A stretch of DNA of 64,000 nucleotides from Arthrobacter alpinus (GTDB taxonomy: Bacteria; Actinomycetota; Actinomycetes; Actinomycetales; Micrococcaceae). The notes under the pieces were generated by a model. That model saw nothing but the letters and a program-made list of their open reading frames with translations, did not search any database and had not been told where the DNA came from. The stretch spans positions 4,154,001 through 4,218,000 of the forward strand of contig NZ_FNTV01000001.1 in the NCBI RefSeq assembly GCF_900105965.1. The letters run 5' to 3'. The translations under genes were made by a program, and so were the position numbers. Positions 18,067 to 25,747 of the stretch are shown here, in pieces (within the stretch, counting starts at the first letter, position 1; every line of letters starts with the position of its first letter).

Positions 18067-18106
18067 AGAAAACGCTCTTGAGATTCCCACCTGAGGAGCG
18101 TTTTCT
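18067..18106. terminator. Hairpin after ychF tail copy 4
   Basis: An 11-bp stem (AGAAAACGCTC with GAGCGTTTTCT) begins 8 bases after the stop of the outermost ychF tail. Weak T content follows. In the accretion model this would be the original ychF terminator. Confidence 0.7.
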
Positions 18107-18229
18107 TGTATCCCGGCAATGAGGGCGGAGTCTAATGCCAGCCGGCTGTCGTCCAAAACCATTGCAGTTGGAAATCACTCTGGGCTAGGGTTCAAGTGAT
18201 TCCAGATGGCAGTCAAACAGGGAGATCTT

Positions 18230-18874
18230 ATGGCTCGGACGCGGGTACACAGCCTGTTCGTTTCCTCAGATGGATATGCTGCAGGTGACTATGTGACGCT
18301 CGAAAAGCCGATCGGTGAAGCCGGGGCGCTCTTCGGCAAGTTCGACGGACGCGTCATCCACGGCATCCATGGAGTGGACGACCCTGTGACCGTGGATCGG
18401 GCCATGTTCAGCATGTGGGGCCAGGGCATCGGGGCGGAGATTATGGGCCGGCGTAAGTTTGGTCCGCAGTCGGGCGAATGGCCCGACGACGGCTGGGAAG
18501 GATGGTGGGGAGACGCACCGCCCTTCCTTACCCCGGTGTTCATCCTGACTCACTATCCTCGTAAGGCGCTCGAGTTCACCAACGGCACCAGCTTCCACTT
18601 CATAGATGCGTCGCCGGAGAAAGCACTTCGGCTGGCGCAGGAAGCGGCTGGCGGGCTGGACGTTCGGATTGGCGGCGGGCCATCGACAGTGAGCGAATTC
18701 CTGCAGGCTGATCTCGTCGACTTCCTGCATGTGGTGATCGTTCCGATCGTGCTCGGCTCCGGTGTCCGGATCTGGGATCAGTTGGCTGGCTTGGAAGACC
18801 GATTCAGTGTTGAATCCATCAGCACGTCAAGTGGTCTCACGCATCAGCTGTGGAACAGGACCGGCCGCGTGTGA
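18230..18874 (+). CDS. Dihydrofolate reductase-family protein (RibD C-terminal domain)
   Basis: A 214-residue protein of the RibD-C/dihydrofolate-reductase superfamily, with M-G-R-R-K-F-G near 67, F-I-L-T-H-Y near 105, D-V-R-I-G-G-G-P-S-T near 143 and P-I-V-L-G-S-G-V near 169, which form the NADPH-binding fold. The ATG with GGGAG upstream is preferred to one 24 bases earlier. Such stand-alone proteins are NAD(P)H-dependent reductases of unknown substrate and are not the essential DHFR. It is the first gene downstream of the ychF repeat region. Confidence 0.75.
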   Translation: MARTRVHSLFVSSDGYAAGDYVTLEKPIGEAGALFGKFDGRVIHGIHGVDDPVTVDRAMFSMWGQGIGAEIMGRRKFGPQSGEWPDDGWEGWWGDAPPFLTPVFILTHYPRKALEFTNGTSFHFIDASPEKALRLAQEAAGGLDVRIGGGPSTVSEFLQADLVDFLHVVIVPIVLGSGVRIWDQLAGLEDRFSVESISTSSGLTHQLWNRTGRV

Positions 18875-18905
18875 AAGCTTCACGCCGTCGCTAAGAGGGC
18901 CCCGT

Positions 18906-19763
18906 TCAGGATGGCCAACTGAAATTGCCGTCCTTGCCGTAGGAATCCCGGCGCGCCGCGTACGCCAGGGCAGCATGCTCCCGTGCGTCGTCACCGATCA
19001 GCACCCGCAGCGGGCGATCAGCGCCAGAGAGGTGCGCGACAAGCAGCTCAGCCGCCAAGGCCGGGTCGGCGTCCGTCACCGGTGAATCAGGATCGACGGC
19101 GGGCCAGGGGATCTCCGCGGTACCAAACACGGCTGTGCGGAGATCGTCATACTCCGGTTTCGGGGCTGCGAACCTCATGCTCGGACCGGCCCAGTCTGTC
19201 GCGAAACCGCCAAGCTGGGCGATAGTCACATGGATCCCAAACTGGGCGACCTCGGTTGACAGTGCCTCGCTGAAACCTTCGAGGGCCCACTTACCGGCGT
19301 TGTACAGTCCAAACGTCGGCATCGAGCCGATGGCGCCGACCGTCGATATCTGAACGATGTCGCCACCACCGCGTGCCCGCAGGTGCGGGATCGCCGCCTG
19401 GGAGACCCACATTGCGCCGAACAGATTAAGGTCGAGATGTTCGCGGGCCGCCCGCTCGGCAACCTCTTCGATGGCTCCGACAAAACCGGCGCCGGCGTTG
19501 TTGATGACCACGTCGAGGCCGCCGAAGATGCTCTCTGCGTGATCCACGGCGACGGTGACTGCGGTTGCATCGCGGACATCGAGGAGGATTTCCCGTGCCG
19601 AGTTCGGGTGGTTGGCCAGGAGATCCGACATGGCTCCGGGGCGGCGGACAGTTCCGACGACGCGATCTCCTAGTTCCAGGGCGGCCAGCGCAAATTCCCG
19701 GCCGAGACCGCGTCCAGCACCGGTGATGAACCAGGTTCGAGAAGTGCGTGGTGATTCAGTCAT
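18906..19763 (-). CDS. Short-chain dehydrogenase/reductase
   Basis: A 285-residue classical SDR. The cofactor motif T-G-A-G-R-G-L-G lies at 14-21, N-N-A-G at 88-91, and the catalytic residues are Ser140, Tyr154 and Lys158 (Y-N-A-G-K). Arg residues after the first strand (V-R-R-P-G) favour NADP(H). The substrate is unknown. It converges with the reductase gene to its left; the 32 bases between the two stops hold no evident hairpin. Confidence 0.85.
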   Translation of the reverse strand: MTESPRTSRTWFITGAGRGLGREFALAALELGDRVVGTVRRPGAMSDLLANHPNSAREILLDVRDATAVTVAVDHAESIFGGLDVVINNAGAGFVGAIEEVAERAAREHLDLNLFGAMWVSQAAIPHLRARGGGDIVQISTVGAIGSMPTFGLYNAGKWALEGFSEALSTEVAQFGIHVTIAQLGGFATDWAGPSMRFAAPKPEYDDLRTAVFGTAEIPWPAVDPDSPVTDADPALAAELLVAHLSGADRPLRVLIGDDAREHAALAYAARRDSYGKDGNFSWPS

Positions 19764-19996
19764 GGCAAGATTCCCTCCAGTGAAACGCTCCTTCCTCGTT
19801 AGGCTAACAAGCGAACAAATTTAGTTTCAAGACAGATCGGCTCCTCTCCCGCTCCTGAGGGTATGAGTTACGTTGTCCTTCAAATCATGCTCAAGGAGAA
19901 GATGTGGGGAACAGGGTCGGGAAATCTCACTGAACTGGAGAAGGCCATAAATGGGCAGGCTGCTCTCGGCTCACGTCGTCTGCGCAAGCTGCTGGA

Positions 19997-20386
19997 TCAG
20001 CGCAGTTGGAGCTCGATGAGCGGGTGATCCGCGAAAATCTCAAGTATGAGCTCGAAGTACGTCTTCCCGAGTCCGCTCCACAAGGAGTCAAGATCAGACT
20101 GGATACGTTGCTGGTTGAAGGAATTCGATTGTGACAACTTGTTGTGCAGCCACCGCTGGGTCTCATCGAATCCGAGCGCGTCACGGCTGTGTGCATGGTC
20201 GGTCCAAATGAACGTAGCAGGATCACCGTCGCGGATCTCTGTCTCTACCCGGTAGAGGATGTCGTTGAACCCATCTAGGCTGGACCCGAGACGCCAGTCC
20301 TCGTCCGTCATCAGCTCTCGGTTGAGCTGCTCGTACAGATCGGAGATGCAGTGCACCTCGGCACCTTGGATTCGGTACAGCTTCAT
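19997..20386 (-). CDS. Barstar-like ribonuclease inhibitor (orphan)
   Basis: A 129-residue acidic protein. Its N-terminus follows the barstar pattern: I-x-G-x-x-V-x-x-I-S-D-L-Y-E-Q-L-N-R-E-L, then S-L-D-G-F-N-D-I-L where barstar has N-L-D-A-L-W-D-x-L. A longer-than-usual insertion (about 60-105) and a terminal helix follow. Barstars bind and block barnase-type ribonucleases. No barnase-like or polymorphic-toxin gene is next to it, so it may be a stand-alone immunity gene. The start ATG is supported by A-G-G-G-G-A-A-G-G in the upstream DNA. An alternative is an uncharacterised protein with a chance barstar-like fold. Confidence 0.6.
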   Translation of the reverse strand: MKLYRIQGAEVHCISDLYEQLNRELMTDEDWRLGSSLDGFNDILYRVETEIRDGDPATFIWTDHAHSRDALGFDETQRWLHNKLSQSNSFNQQRIQSDLDSLWSGLGKTYFELILEIFADHPLIELQLR

Positions 20387-20530
20387 GGTTCGGCGTCCTT
20401 CCCCTTATTTGTTCATGACAATAGGCCACGAAAAGGACTTGCGGCTTTTGCCACTCGGAAAGTCCGCCCCGCATTCCTGAGGGCTGTATCCTGACCAAAA
20501 CGTTTGCTGGAGCGGTCGAGAGGAAGCCCT

Positions 20531-21451
20531 TTGCCCATTCGTGTACCCGATCCGTTAATTCCGGTGTTCCTTAAAGCGACCCGGGCGAACCGGCCTTTTG
20601 TCAGCGAGGCTGGCGCACACCAGCGCATTCTTGAGCGCACATTGCGGCCGGCGTCCTATGGGCCGCCGGGGCGCCTGCGCGGTGTGAGGGTGGAACGCCG
20701 GGTGCCGAACCCGCTTGGGTGGCCCGTCTATGACGTGAAGCCTGAGGATGGGGGCCATGCATCGGTGGTCGTGTATGTCCACGGCGGCGGCTGGGTCAAC
20801 GAGATGTCCTTGCCGCACTGGCGCTTGATGGCCCGTATTGCTCGCGAATCAGGCCAGCGCGTGGTGGCGCCCATCTATCCTCTCGTGCCCTTCGGCACCG
20901 CGCGTCTGGTGCGGGACGGGGTCGTCGAACTTGTCCGGGCAGAACTTGAAGCCGGCAACGAGGTGCGGCTGGCCGGGGACTCGGCCGGTGGCCAGATCGC
21001 GCTCTCGGTGGCGCTGGGACTTCGCGATCGAGGGATCATCCTTTCCTCCACGGTCCTGCTCTCGCCTGCTTTGGATCTCTCATGGAAGAACCCGCGGATC
21101 GACGCAGTGCAGCCTAGCGACCCATGGCTGGGACGGCCCGGAGGGCGTGTGCTTGCGGAGGCCTGGCGAGGTCCCGACCCAATTGAGGACCCCGTGGTCA
21201 GCCCACTGTTCGGTGACATGTCCGGGCTTGGCCCACTGACCATCCTCACGGGCACGCGCGACGTCCTGAACCCTGATGCGCAGATCCTGCGGGACAAGGC
21301 GGGCACCGCAGGTGTTCAGGTGGCGTGGCACGAGGCCGAAGGGCAACTACACGTTTACGCACTTCTGCCCACCGAGACAGGCGAGCAGGGGACGCGAACT
21401 ATTGTGGAAAGCCTGCAGCCTTCGAACGGGATGCTCGGCGCCTCCATGTGA
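20531..21451 (+). CDS. Alpha/beta hydrolase-3 (hormone-sensitive lipase-like) esterase
   Basis: A 306-residue esterase of the HSL/GDXG group, with oxyanion motif V-H-G-G-G-W near 77-82, nucleophile motif G-D-S-A-G-G near 144-149, and a late Asp and His (T-G-T-R-D-V-L-N and G-Q-L-H-V-Y). The TTG start is selected because GAGAGGAAG lies 5 bases upstream; a TTG 27 bases earlier has no such site. No signal peptide is seen. Such enzymes hydrolyse short acyl esters. It diverges from the barstar-like gene. Confidence 0.8.
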   Translation: MPIRVPDPLIPVFLKATRANRPFVSEAGAHQRILERTLRPASYGPPGRLRGVRVERRVPNPLGWPVYDVKPEDGGHASVVVYVHGGGWVNEMSLPHWRLMARIARESGQRVVAPIYPLVPFGTARLVRDGVVELVRAELEAGNEVRLAGDSAGGQIALSVALGLRDRGIILSSTVLLSPALDLSWKNPRIDAVQPSDPWLGRPGGRVLAEAWRGPDPIEDPVVSPLFGDMSGLGPLTILTGTRDVLNPDAQILRDKAGTAGVQVAWHEAEGQLHVYALLPTETGEQGTRTIVESLQPSNGMLGASM

Positions 21452-21473
21452 GGCGTCACCCCAGGGGCGAAGC

Positions 21474-22511
21474 CTAGCGCGCCGGGGTCCAGCCTAGGGC
21501 AGGACCCAGCTTGGTGGCGATATCGGTGAGGATCTGGACATAGTCTTCATGGTCAAAACTGAAAGGCAGGGCGAAGGCAACCTCATCAACCTCCTGGAAG
21601 CCTGCGTGTGCATATAGCTGCTCGGCAATCTGATCGCTGGACCCGATGAGATCACGGGCAAACAGCATCCGCCGGGGCCCTTGCGGTGTGAGGGTTCGAG
21701 GTGTGCGCTCATCAACGTACCGCTGGTACTTTTCGCGTTGTTTCGGTGTGGCCGAATCCGTAGGGATCACCACCAAGCCTTGTGAAACCCTGGCGTTGCC
21801 CTGATGTCCCGCGGCCGCCGCGGCTTCACGGAAAGCACGGATCTGCGCCTGCTGGATGCTCGCGAACTCCGGCACTTGATCTGCTTCGGGGAAGATCACG
21901 CTGCTGGAGAGCAGATTGAAGCCGTTGTCCCCTGCCCAGATGGCAGATTTTGCGCTGGCGGCCCCGTACCAAAGACGTTGCCGCAGCCCGGCGGAGTACG
22001 GCTCCACGCGGTTGGAAAACTCCTCAACGACGCCCTGTTTGCCCGAAAACTCCCGAACAGCTTCTCCCGCAATCAAACGGGCCAAGCGGTCCACGCGTGC
22101 GTAGCTGAAGTCTTCCTGCTCGGCAGAGTCCGGGTACAACTGGTGCTTCACGGTGTCGAAGTGCATTGGTTCGCCTACGCTCAGCCCCGGATTGATTCGC
22201 CCGCCAGCCAGCAGATCCACCGTGGCCAGATCCTCAGCCAGGCGCAGAGGGTTTTCCCACCCCACAGGTGTCACCGCGGTGCCCAGCTCGATCCGGGAGG
22301 TGCGCTGGCTGGCCGCGGCCATGACCGCAATGGGGGAGGAGATGCCGAACTGCAGGTGGCGGTGCCGCAGCCAAGCACTGTCAAAACCAAGCTGTTCGCC
22401 CAACTCAATGACTTGCAGGGTCGATTCGTGGCCTGCGGCCGGATTCGCCGGATCGAACAGGCCAATGGTGAGGAATCCGAGTTTGCGCAACGGCTTTGAG
22501 GAGAGGGGCAT
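21474..22511 (-). CDS. LLM-class flavin-dependent oxidoreductase
   Basis: A 345-residue luciferase-like monooxygenase (bacterial luciferase fold, FMN/F420 type): F-L-T-I-G-L-F-D early, G-F-D-S-A-W-L-R-H-R-H near 40-50, R-I-E-L-G-T-A-V near 72-79 and P-L-R-L-A-E-D-L-A-T-V-D-L-L near 88-101. It stands alone between convergent and divergent neighbours. The flavin type and substrate cannot be assigned. The frame is clean, with a normal family length. Confidence 0.85.
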   Translation of the reverse strand: MPLSSKPLRKLGFLTIGLFDPANPAAGHESTLQVIELGEQLGFDSAWLRHRHLQFGISSPIAVMAAASQRTSRIELGTAVTPVGWENPLRLAEDLATVDLLAGGRINPGLSVGEPMHFDTVKHQLYPDSAEQEDFSYARVDRLARLIAGEAVREFSGKQGVVEEFSNRVEPYSAGLRQRLWYGAASAKSAIWAGDNGFNLLSSSVIFPEADQVPEFASIQQAQIRAFREAAAAAGHQGNARVSQGLVVIPTDSATPKQREKYQRYVDERTPRTLTPQGPRRMLFARDLIGSSDQIAEQLYAHAGFQEVDEVAFALPFSFDHEDYVQILTDIATKLGPALGWTPAR

Positions 22512-22806
22512 GAGCTACTTTCTCGAATTGGGTGGCAACTGTTCCCCATACTAGGGGCGGCTGGTAACTAGGCAGCCGGAATGGGACGGGACGTTACTTT
22601 CGAAGTCCTCGAAGGAATAAAACAAGCCCTCAGGTGCAGCGGTGAGTCCAGCAGAAAATGCGCTGTGGCCCCGGAGGCACGGTCTAGGATGATTTCTGCC
22701 TGGCTTTTTCATTTGAGCGCCAAAGAAGCTTTTCTGACGGTGCGTGAATCAGTGCCGGTCACAGGCGCATTGACTACACCAACCGCAACACCTCAAGGAG
22801 CGCACC

Positions 22807-23685
22807 ATGTCTGTTGGCTTGCTCGCCATCGTTGATGACATCCTGACCGCCGCATTGAAAGCGTCTGCCAAATCCGCTGGCGTGGTGATTGATGACGCCG
22901 CCGTCACCCCGCAGTATGTTGCAGGCCTGACTCCCGCCCGCGAACTTCCGGTGGTGGCCAAGATCGCCCGCGGCTCGCTCATCAACAAATTTGCCATCAT
23001 CATCCCGTTGGCCCTGCTGCTGACCGCGTTTGCACCATGGGTGCTTCCGTACCTGCTGATTATTGGCGGTGTCTACCTCTGCTTCGAGGGTGCCGAGAAG
23101 GTGACCGAATGGTTTGGCCACGTCCATGCCCACAAGGAAGAGGGCGCTCGCGATGAGAAGGCGCTCGTTGCTGGTGCCGTCCGTACTGACCTGATTCTTT
23201 CCACCGAGATCATGCTCATCTCACTGTCCAACCTTGACCCGGAAATGGGCTTCTGGATGCGGCTCGGTGCCCTCGTGGTGATCGCGTTGGTGATGACGGC
23301 GCTGGTCTATGGCGCGGTTGCGCTGTTGGTAAAGCTCGACGACGTCGGCGTCAAGATGGAGGGCAGCGACAAAAGCAACACACGCAGAATCGGCACGGGA
23401 ATTGTCCGTTCCATGCCAGCCGTGTTCCGCGTCATCAGCATTATCGGCACCGTGGCCATGCTCTGGGTTGGTGGCCACCTGGCCATCCTCAACCTGGGTG
23501 AGGTCGGGTGGCACTGGCCCGCAGACCTGCTGCACACGGTAGAACACGCGCTGGAGCCGCTGGGTGCCGTCATCACCTGGTTCGGCGATACCTTGGTTTC
23601 GGCGGTGGCTGGACTGCTGATTGGCCTGGCCGCCGTCGGCGTCATGCTCTTGGTCCAAAGGTCCGGCCCCAGCGGGACCACGTAG
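22807..23685 (+). CDS. DUF808 (YedI-type) inner-membrane protein
   Basis: A 292-residue polytopic membrane protein of the DUF808 family: S-V-G-L-L-A-I-V-D-D-I at the N-terminus, D-D-A-A-V-T-P-Q-Y-V, R-E-L-P-V-V-x-K-I-A-R-G-S-L-x-N-K near 57-73, F-E-G-A-E-K and D-L-I-L-S-T-E-I-M. About six transmembrane segments. Family function is unknown. A good ribosome binding site (AAGGAGCG) precedes the ATG. The 295-base leader upstream holds no gene that I recognise. Confidence 0.88.
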   Translation: MSVGLLAIVDDILTAALKASAKSAGVVIDDAAVTPQYVAGLTPARELPVVAKIARGSLINKFAIIIPLALLLTAFAPWVLPYLLIIGGVYLCFEGAEKVTEWFGHVHAHKEEGARDEKALVAGAVRTDLILSTEIMLISLSNLDPEMGFWMRLGALVVIALVMTALVYGAVALLVKLDDVGVKMEGSDKSNTRRIGTGIVRSMPAVFRVISIIGTVAMLWVGGHLAILNLGEVGWHWPADLLHTVEHALEPLGAVITWFGDTLVSAVAGLLIGLAAVGVMLLVQRSGPSGTT

Positions 23686-23689
23686 AGGC

Positions 23690-24088
23690 CTAGCTCGCCA
23701 GGGCCGCGTTTTCGGCCTCCGTCAACGCCCGCAAAATACAGAATTCGTTGCCTTCCGGATCTGCCATGACCACCCATGTGACGTCACTGCCTTGGCCGAT
23801 ATCAACCCGCGTGGCACCGAGGGCTTCCAAACGGGCAACCTCCGCAACTTGGTCAGCGGGGCGCAGATCAAGATGCAAGCGGTTTTTGACGGCCTTGGTT
23901 TCTGGGACGCGAAGGAACAAGATGTCTGGAAGAACCCCGGCCTCCGGGCTGCCCGGGGTTGGTTGCACAGCGATTTCATCATCGTCGCCGTCTTCGTCAA
24001 TCTGCCAGCCCAGGGCCTGCGCCCAAAACTGCGCCGTTTCAAACGGGGACGTGGAATCAATGGAAATGTTCTCGATGCGAAATGTCAT
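23690..24088 (-). CDS. VOC-family (glyoxalase/bleomycin-resistance-like) protein
   Basis: A 132-residue two-module VOC fold: I-E-N-I-S-I-D near 5-11, A-Q-F-W-A-Q-A-L-G-W near 19-28, N-R-L-H-L-D-L near 69-75, and M-A-D-P-E-G-N-E-F-C at 108-117. The pattern fits the glyoxalase-like proteins common in actinobacteria. Metal ligands are possible at His71 and Glu115, but the substrate is unknown. Its stop lies 4 bases from the stop of the DUF808 gene (convergent). Confidence 0.8.
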   Translation of the reverse strand: MTFRIENISIDSTSPFETAQFWAQALGWQIDEDGDDDEIAVQPTPGSPEAGVLPDILFLRVPETKAVKNRLHLDLRPADQVAEVARLEALGATRVDIGQGSDVTWVVMADPEGNEFCILRALTEAENAALAS

Positions 24089-24135
24089 GCCGTCATTCTG
24101 CCGTCTGAGGATCGGTTGCCGCTAGAGGCGGGGGT

Positions 24136-24933
24136 TCAGAGTCCCTCAAAGAGATCATGCAGAAGTGGCTGCCCGGCGCCGCGCGGCGGCCAGACCATGA
24201 CCGCCGGCTCACGGGAGACCACACGTTCCCAGCGGCGCACAGTTGAGCTTGGATCGATCAGGACGTCACGCTGGCTGCGGTGTTCAAGCAGTCCGGCAAC
24301 AATGCGTGAACTTACCGTTGAGGTGTCGACCTCAATGTCGATCTGGTCGTCGGGGACAGGGCGGAGGTGGTATTCCATCGTGGGATCCCACCCTGGCAGT
24401 CCGGCCCGTCGGCGTGCCACATTCCAGCGTTCAAAGGTGGAGGTGCGCAGTGCCCCATGGACCAGCCGGCGAAGGCCCGGTCCGGGTGTGTGCCGGGCCC
24501 GCTCAAACGCCTCGTCGGTGGCGCGGCCAATCATGATGTGGTCGCGGTGCCCCGTGATCCCGTCCGGCCCAAAGGTGGCCACCACCTGGGGCCGCTCGGT
24601 CAGCAGGATGTCCAACACGCGCCGCACCAATTCCTCGAATCCCACCTGAGGCAACCGCCCGTCGTCGTAGCCGAGCCATTCGTGGCGGACCGGGATTGTT
24701 CCGTGCGCACGCCACGCATTGGCGCTCTCCACCCGGCGGTAGGCGCCCAGCGTTTCGGGGGTGGCCGGGACCCCGGCGGAAATCTGTCCCGCGGCACCAT
24801 CAGTGGCCAGTACCAAAACAAAGCGGAACCCCGGATCGTGCTCATGCAGGGCGATCGATCCGGCGCACCCATAGGCATCGTCGTCGGGATGGGCGACGAT
24901 GACCGCGATGGAATGCGGTTCATTCATGGGCAC
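24136..24933 (-). CDS. PIG-L family deacetylase
   Basis: A 265-residue LmbE/PIG-L protein. The zinc motif A-H-P-D-D-D lies near 13-18, and the second histidine motif H-R-D-H-I-M is near 125-130. The family removes acetyl groups from N-acetylglucosaminyl compounds such as mycothiol and bacillithiol precursors. This copy is more divergent than the mshB homologue 11 kb downstream, so the mycothiol role is better assigned there. In-frame ATGs at residues 1 and 3 both fit. Confidence 0.8.
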   Translation of the reverse strand: MPMNEPHSIAVIVAHPDDDAYGCAGSIALHEHDPGFRFVLVLATDGAAGQISAGVPATPETLGAYRRVESANAWRAHGTIPVRHEWLGYDDGRLPQVGFEELVRRVLDILLTERPQVVATFGPDGITGHRDHIMIGRATDEAFERARHTPGPGLRRLVHGALRTSTFERWNVARRRAGLPGWDPTMEYHLRPVPDDQIDIEVDTSTVSSRIVAGLLEHRSQRDVLIDPSSTVRRWERVVSREPAVMVWPPRGAGQPLLHDLFEGL

Positions 24934-25056
24934 ATTTTAGTCCCAAGTGCTGCCACACAGTAGGGGCCCAGGGCCAGAACTAGCCACCCGATCGCGTGCA
25001 ACACAACAAGACGGCAGCACTGTCGTCGTGATGAGTGCATGTGCAATGGTTTACAC

Positions 25057-25593
25057 ATGGAATCCATACTTGAGCGCACCCCTGAGATACCCGACACCCG
25101 CACCGGTCCGCCGTTCATGGCGGGGGAGCGGGAGTCGCTGGAGGCGTGGTTGGAGTTTTACCGTTTCACCTTGCCCATCAAAGTTGGCGGACTCACTCCG
25201 GAGCAGCTTTGCAGGCGGGCCGTACCGCCCTCGAAGCTGACGGTGGTGGGAATTGTCCGGCACCTGTCCGACGTCGAACGGTATTGGTTTTCCAATGTGG
25301 TCGCCGGGAGCACCGAGCCTGCGCGCTACAAGGCGGAGGATCCTGACGCGGACTTCAACGGCATCACCGAATCCTGCGCCTTGGCAGATATTGCCGCCTA
25401 TGGGGACGAGCTTGTCCATGTCCGTGAGCTGGCAGCAGTGGTCGATGATCTGGATGCTCCCTTGCCGGGGCTCCGGCGTGGACAAGAAGTGAATCTGCGC
25501 TGGGTATACACGCACATGATCGAGGAATACGCCCGCCACTTGGGGCATCTGGACCTGCTGCGCGAATGCGTTGACGGCACCGCCGGATACTAA
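25057..25593 (+). CDS. DinB-family (DUF664) protein
   Basis: A 178-residue four-helix-bundle protein of the DinB/YfiT superfamily, DUF664 type. Seen: E-R-E-S-L-E-A-W-L-E-F-Y-R, L-T-P-E-Q-L, the metal-site pattern G-I-V-R-H-L-S-D-V-E-R-Y-W near 66-78, and the C-terminal H-M-I-E-E-Y-A-R-H-L-G-H-L-D. Members include mycothiol- or bacillithiol-dependent transferases, so a thiol-transferase role is possible but unproven. An ATG 18 bases upstream is an alternative start; neither has a clear ribosome binding site. Confidence 0.75.
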   Translation: MESILERTPEIPDTRTGPPFMAGERESLEAWLEFYRFTLPIKVGGLTPEQLCRRAVPPSKLTVVGIVRHLSDVERYWFSNVVAGSTEPARYKAEDPDADFNGITESCALADIAAYGDELVHVRELAAVVDDLDAPLPGLRRGQEVNLRWVYTHMIEEYARHLGHLDLLRECVDGTAGY

Positions 25594-25747
25594 CGCACCC
25601 CGCCGGAGGGCACCCCGCCGCCCGGTAAGCGGTACAGGCAACGCCCAAACTGCTGCGGTACGCTAACAAGCAGGCTAATTCCCGGGATTGGCGCATGCCC
25701 ATGACTTCCCGGACGGACCATATTGAAGCGAAAAACCTGGAGGTGAA

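Larger units (their letters stand above)
17874..18229. other. Intergenic stretch with ychF tail copy 4
   Basis: These 356 bases contain the promoter side of the DUF1801-like gene, ychF tail copy 4 with its hairpin, and the leader of the next gene. No gene is visible. Confidence 0.5.

Noticed and set aside
21804..22499. Plus-strand frame of 231 codons opposite the LLM oxidoreductase
   Set aside because: Shadow of the flavoprotein gene; translated sequence shows no recognisable fold.
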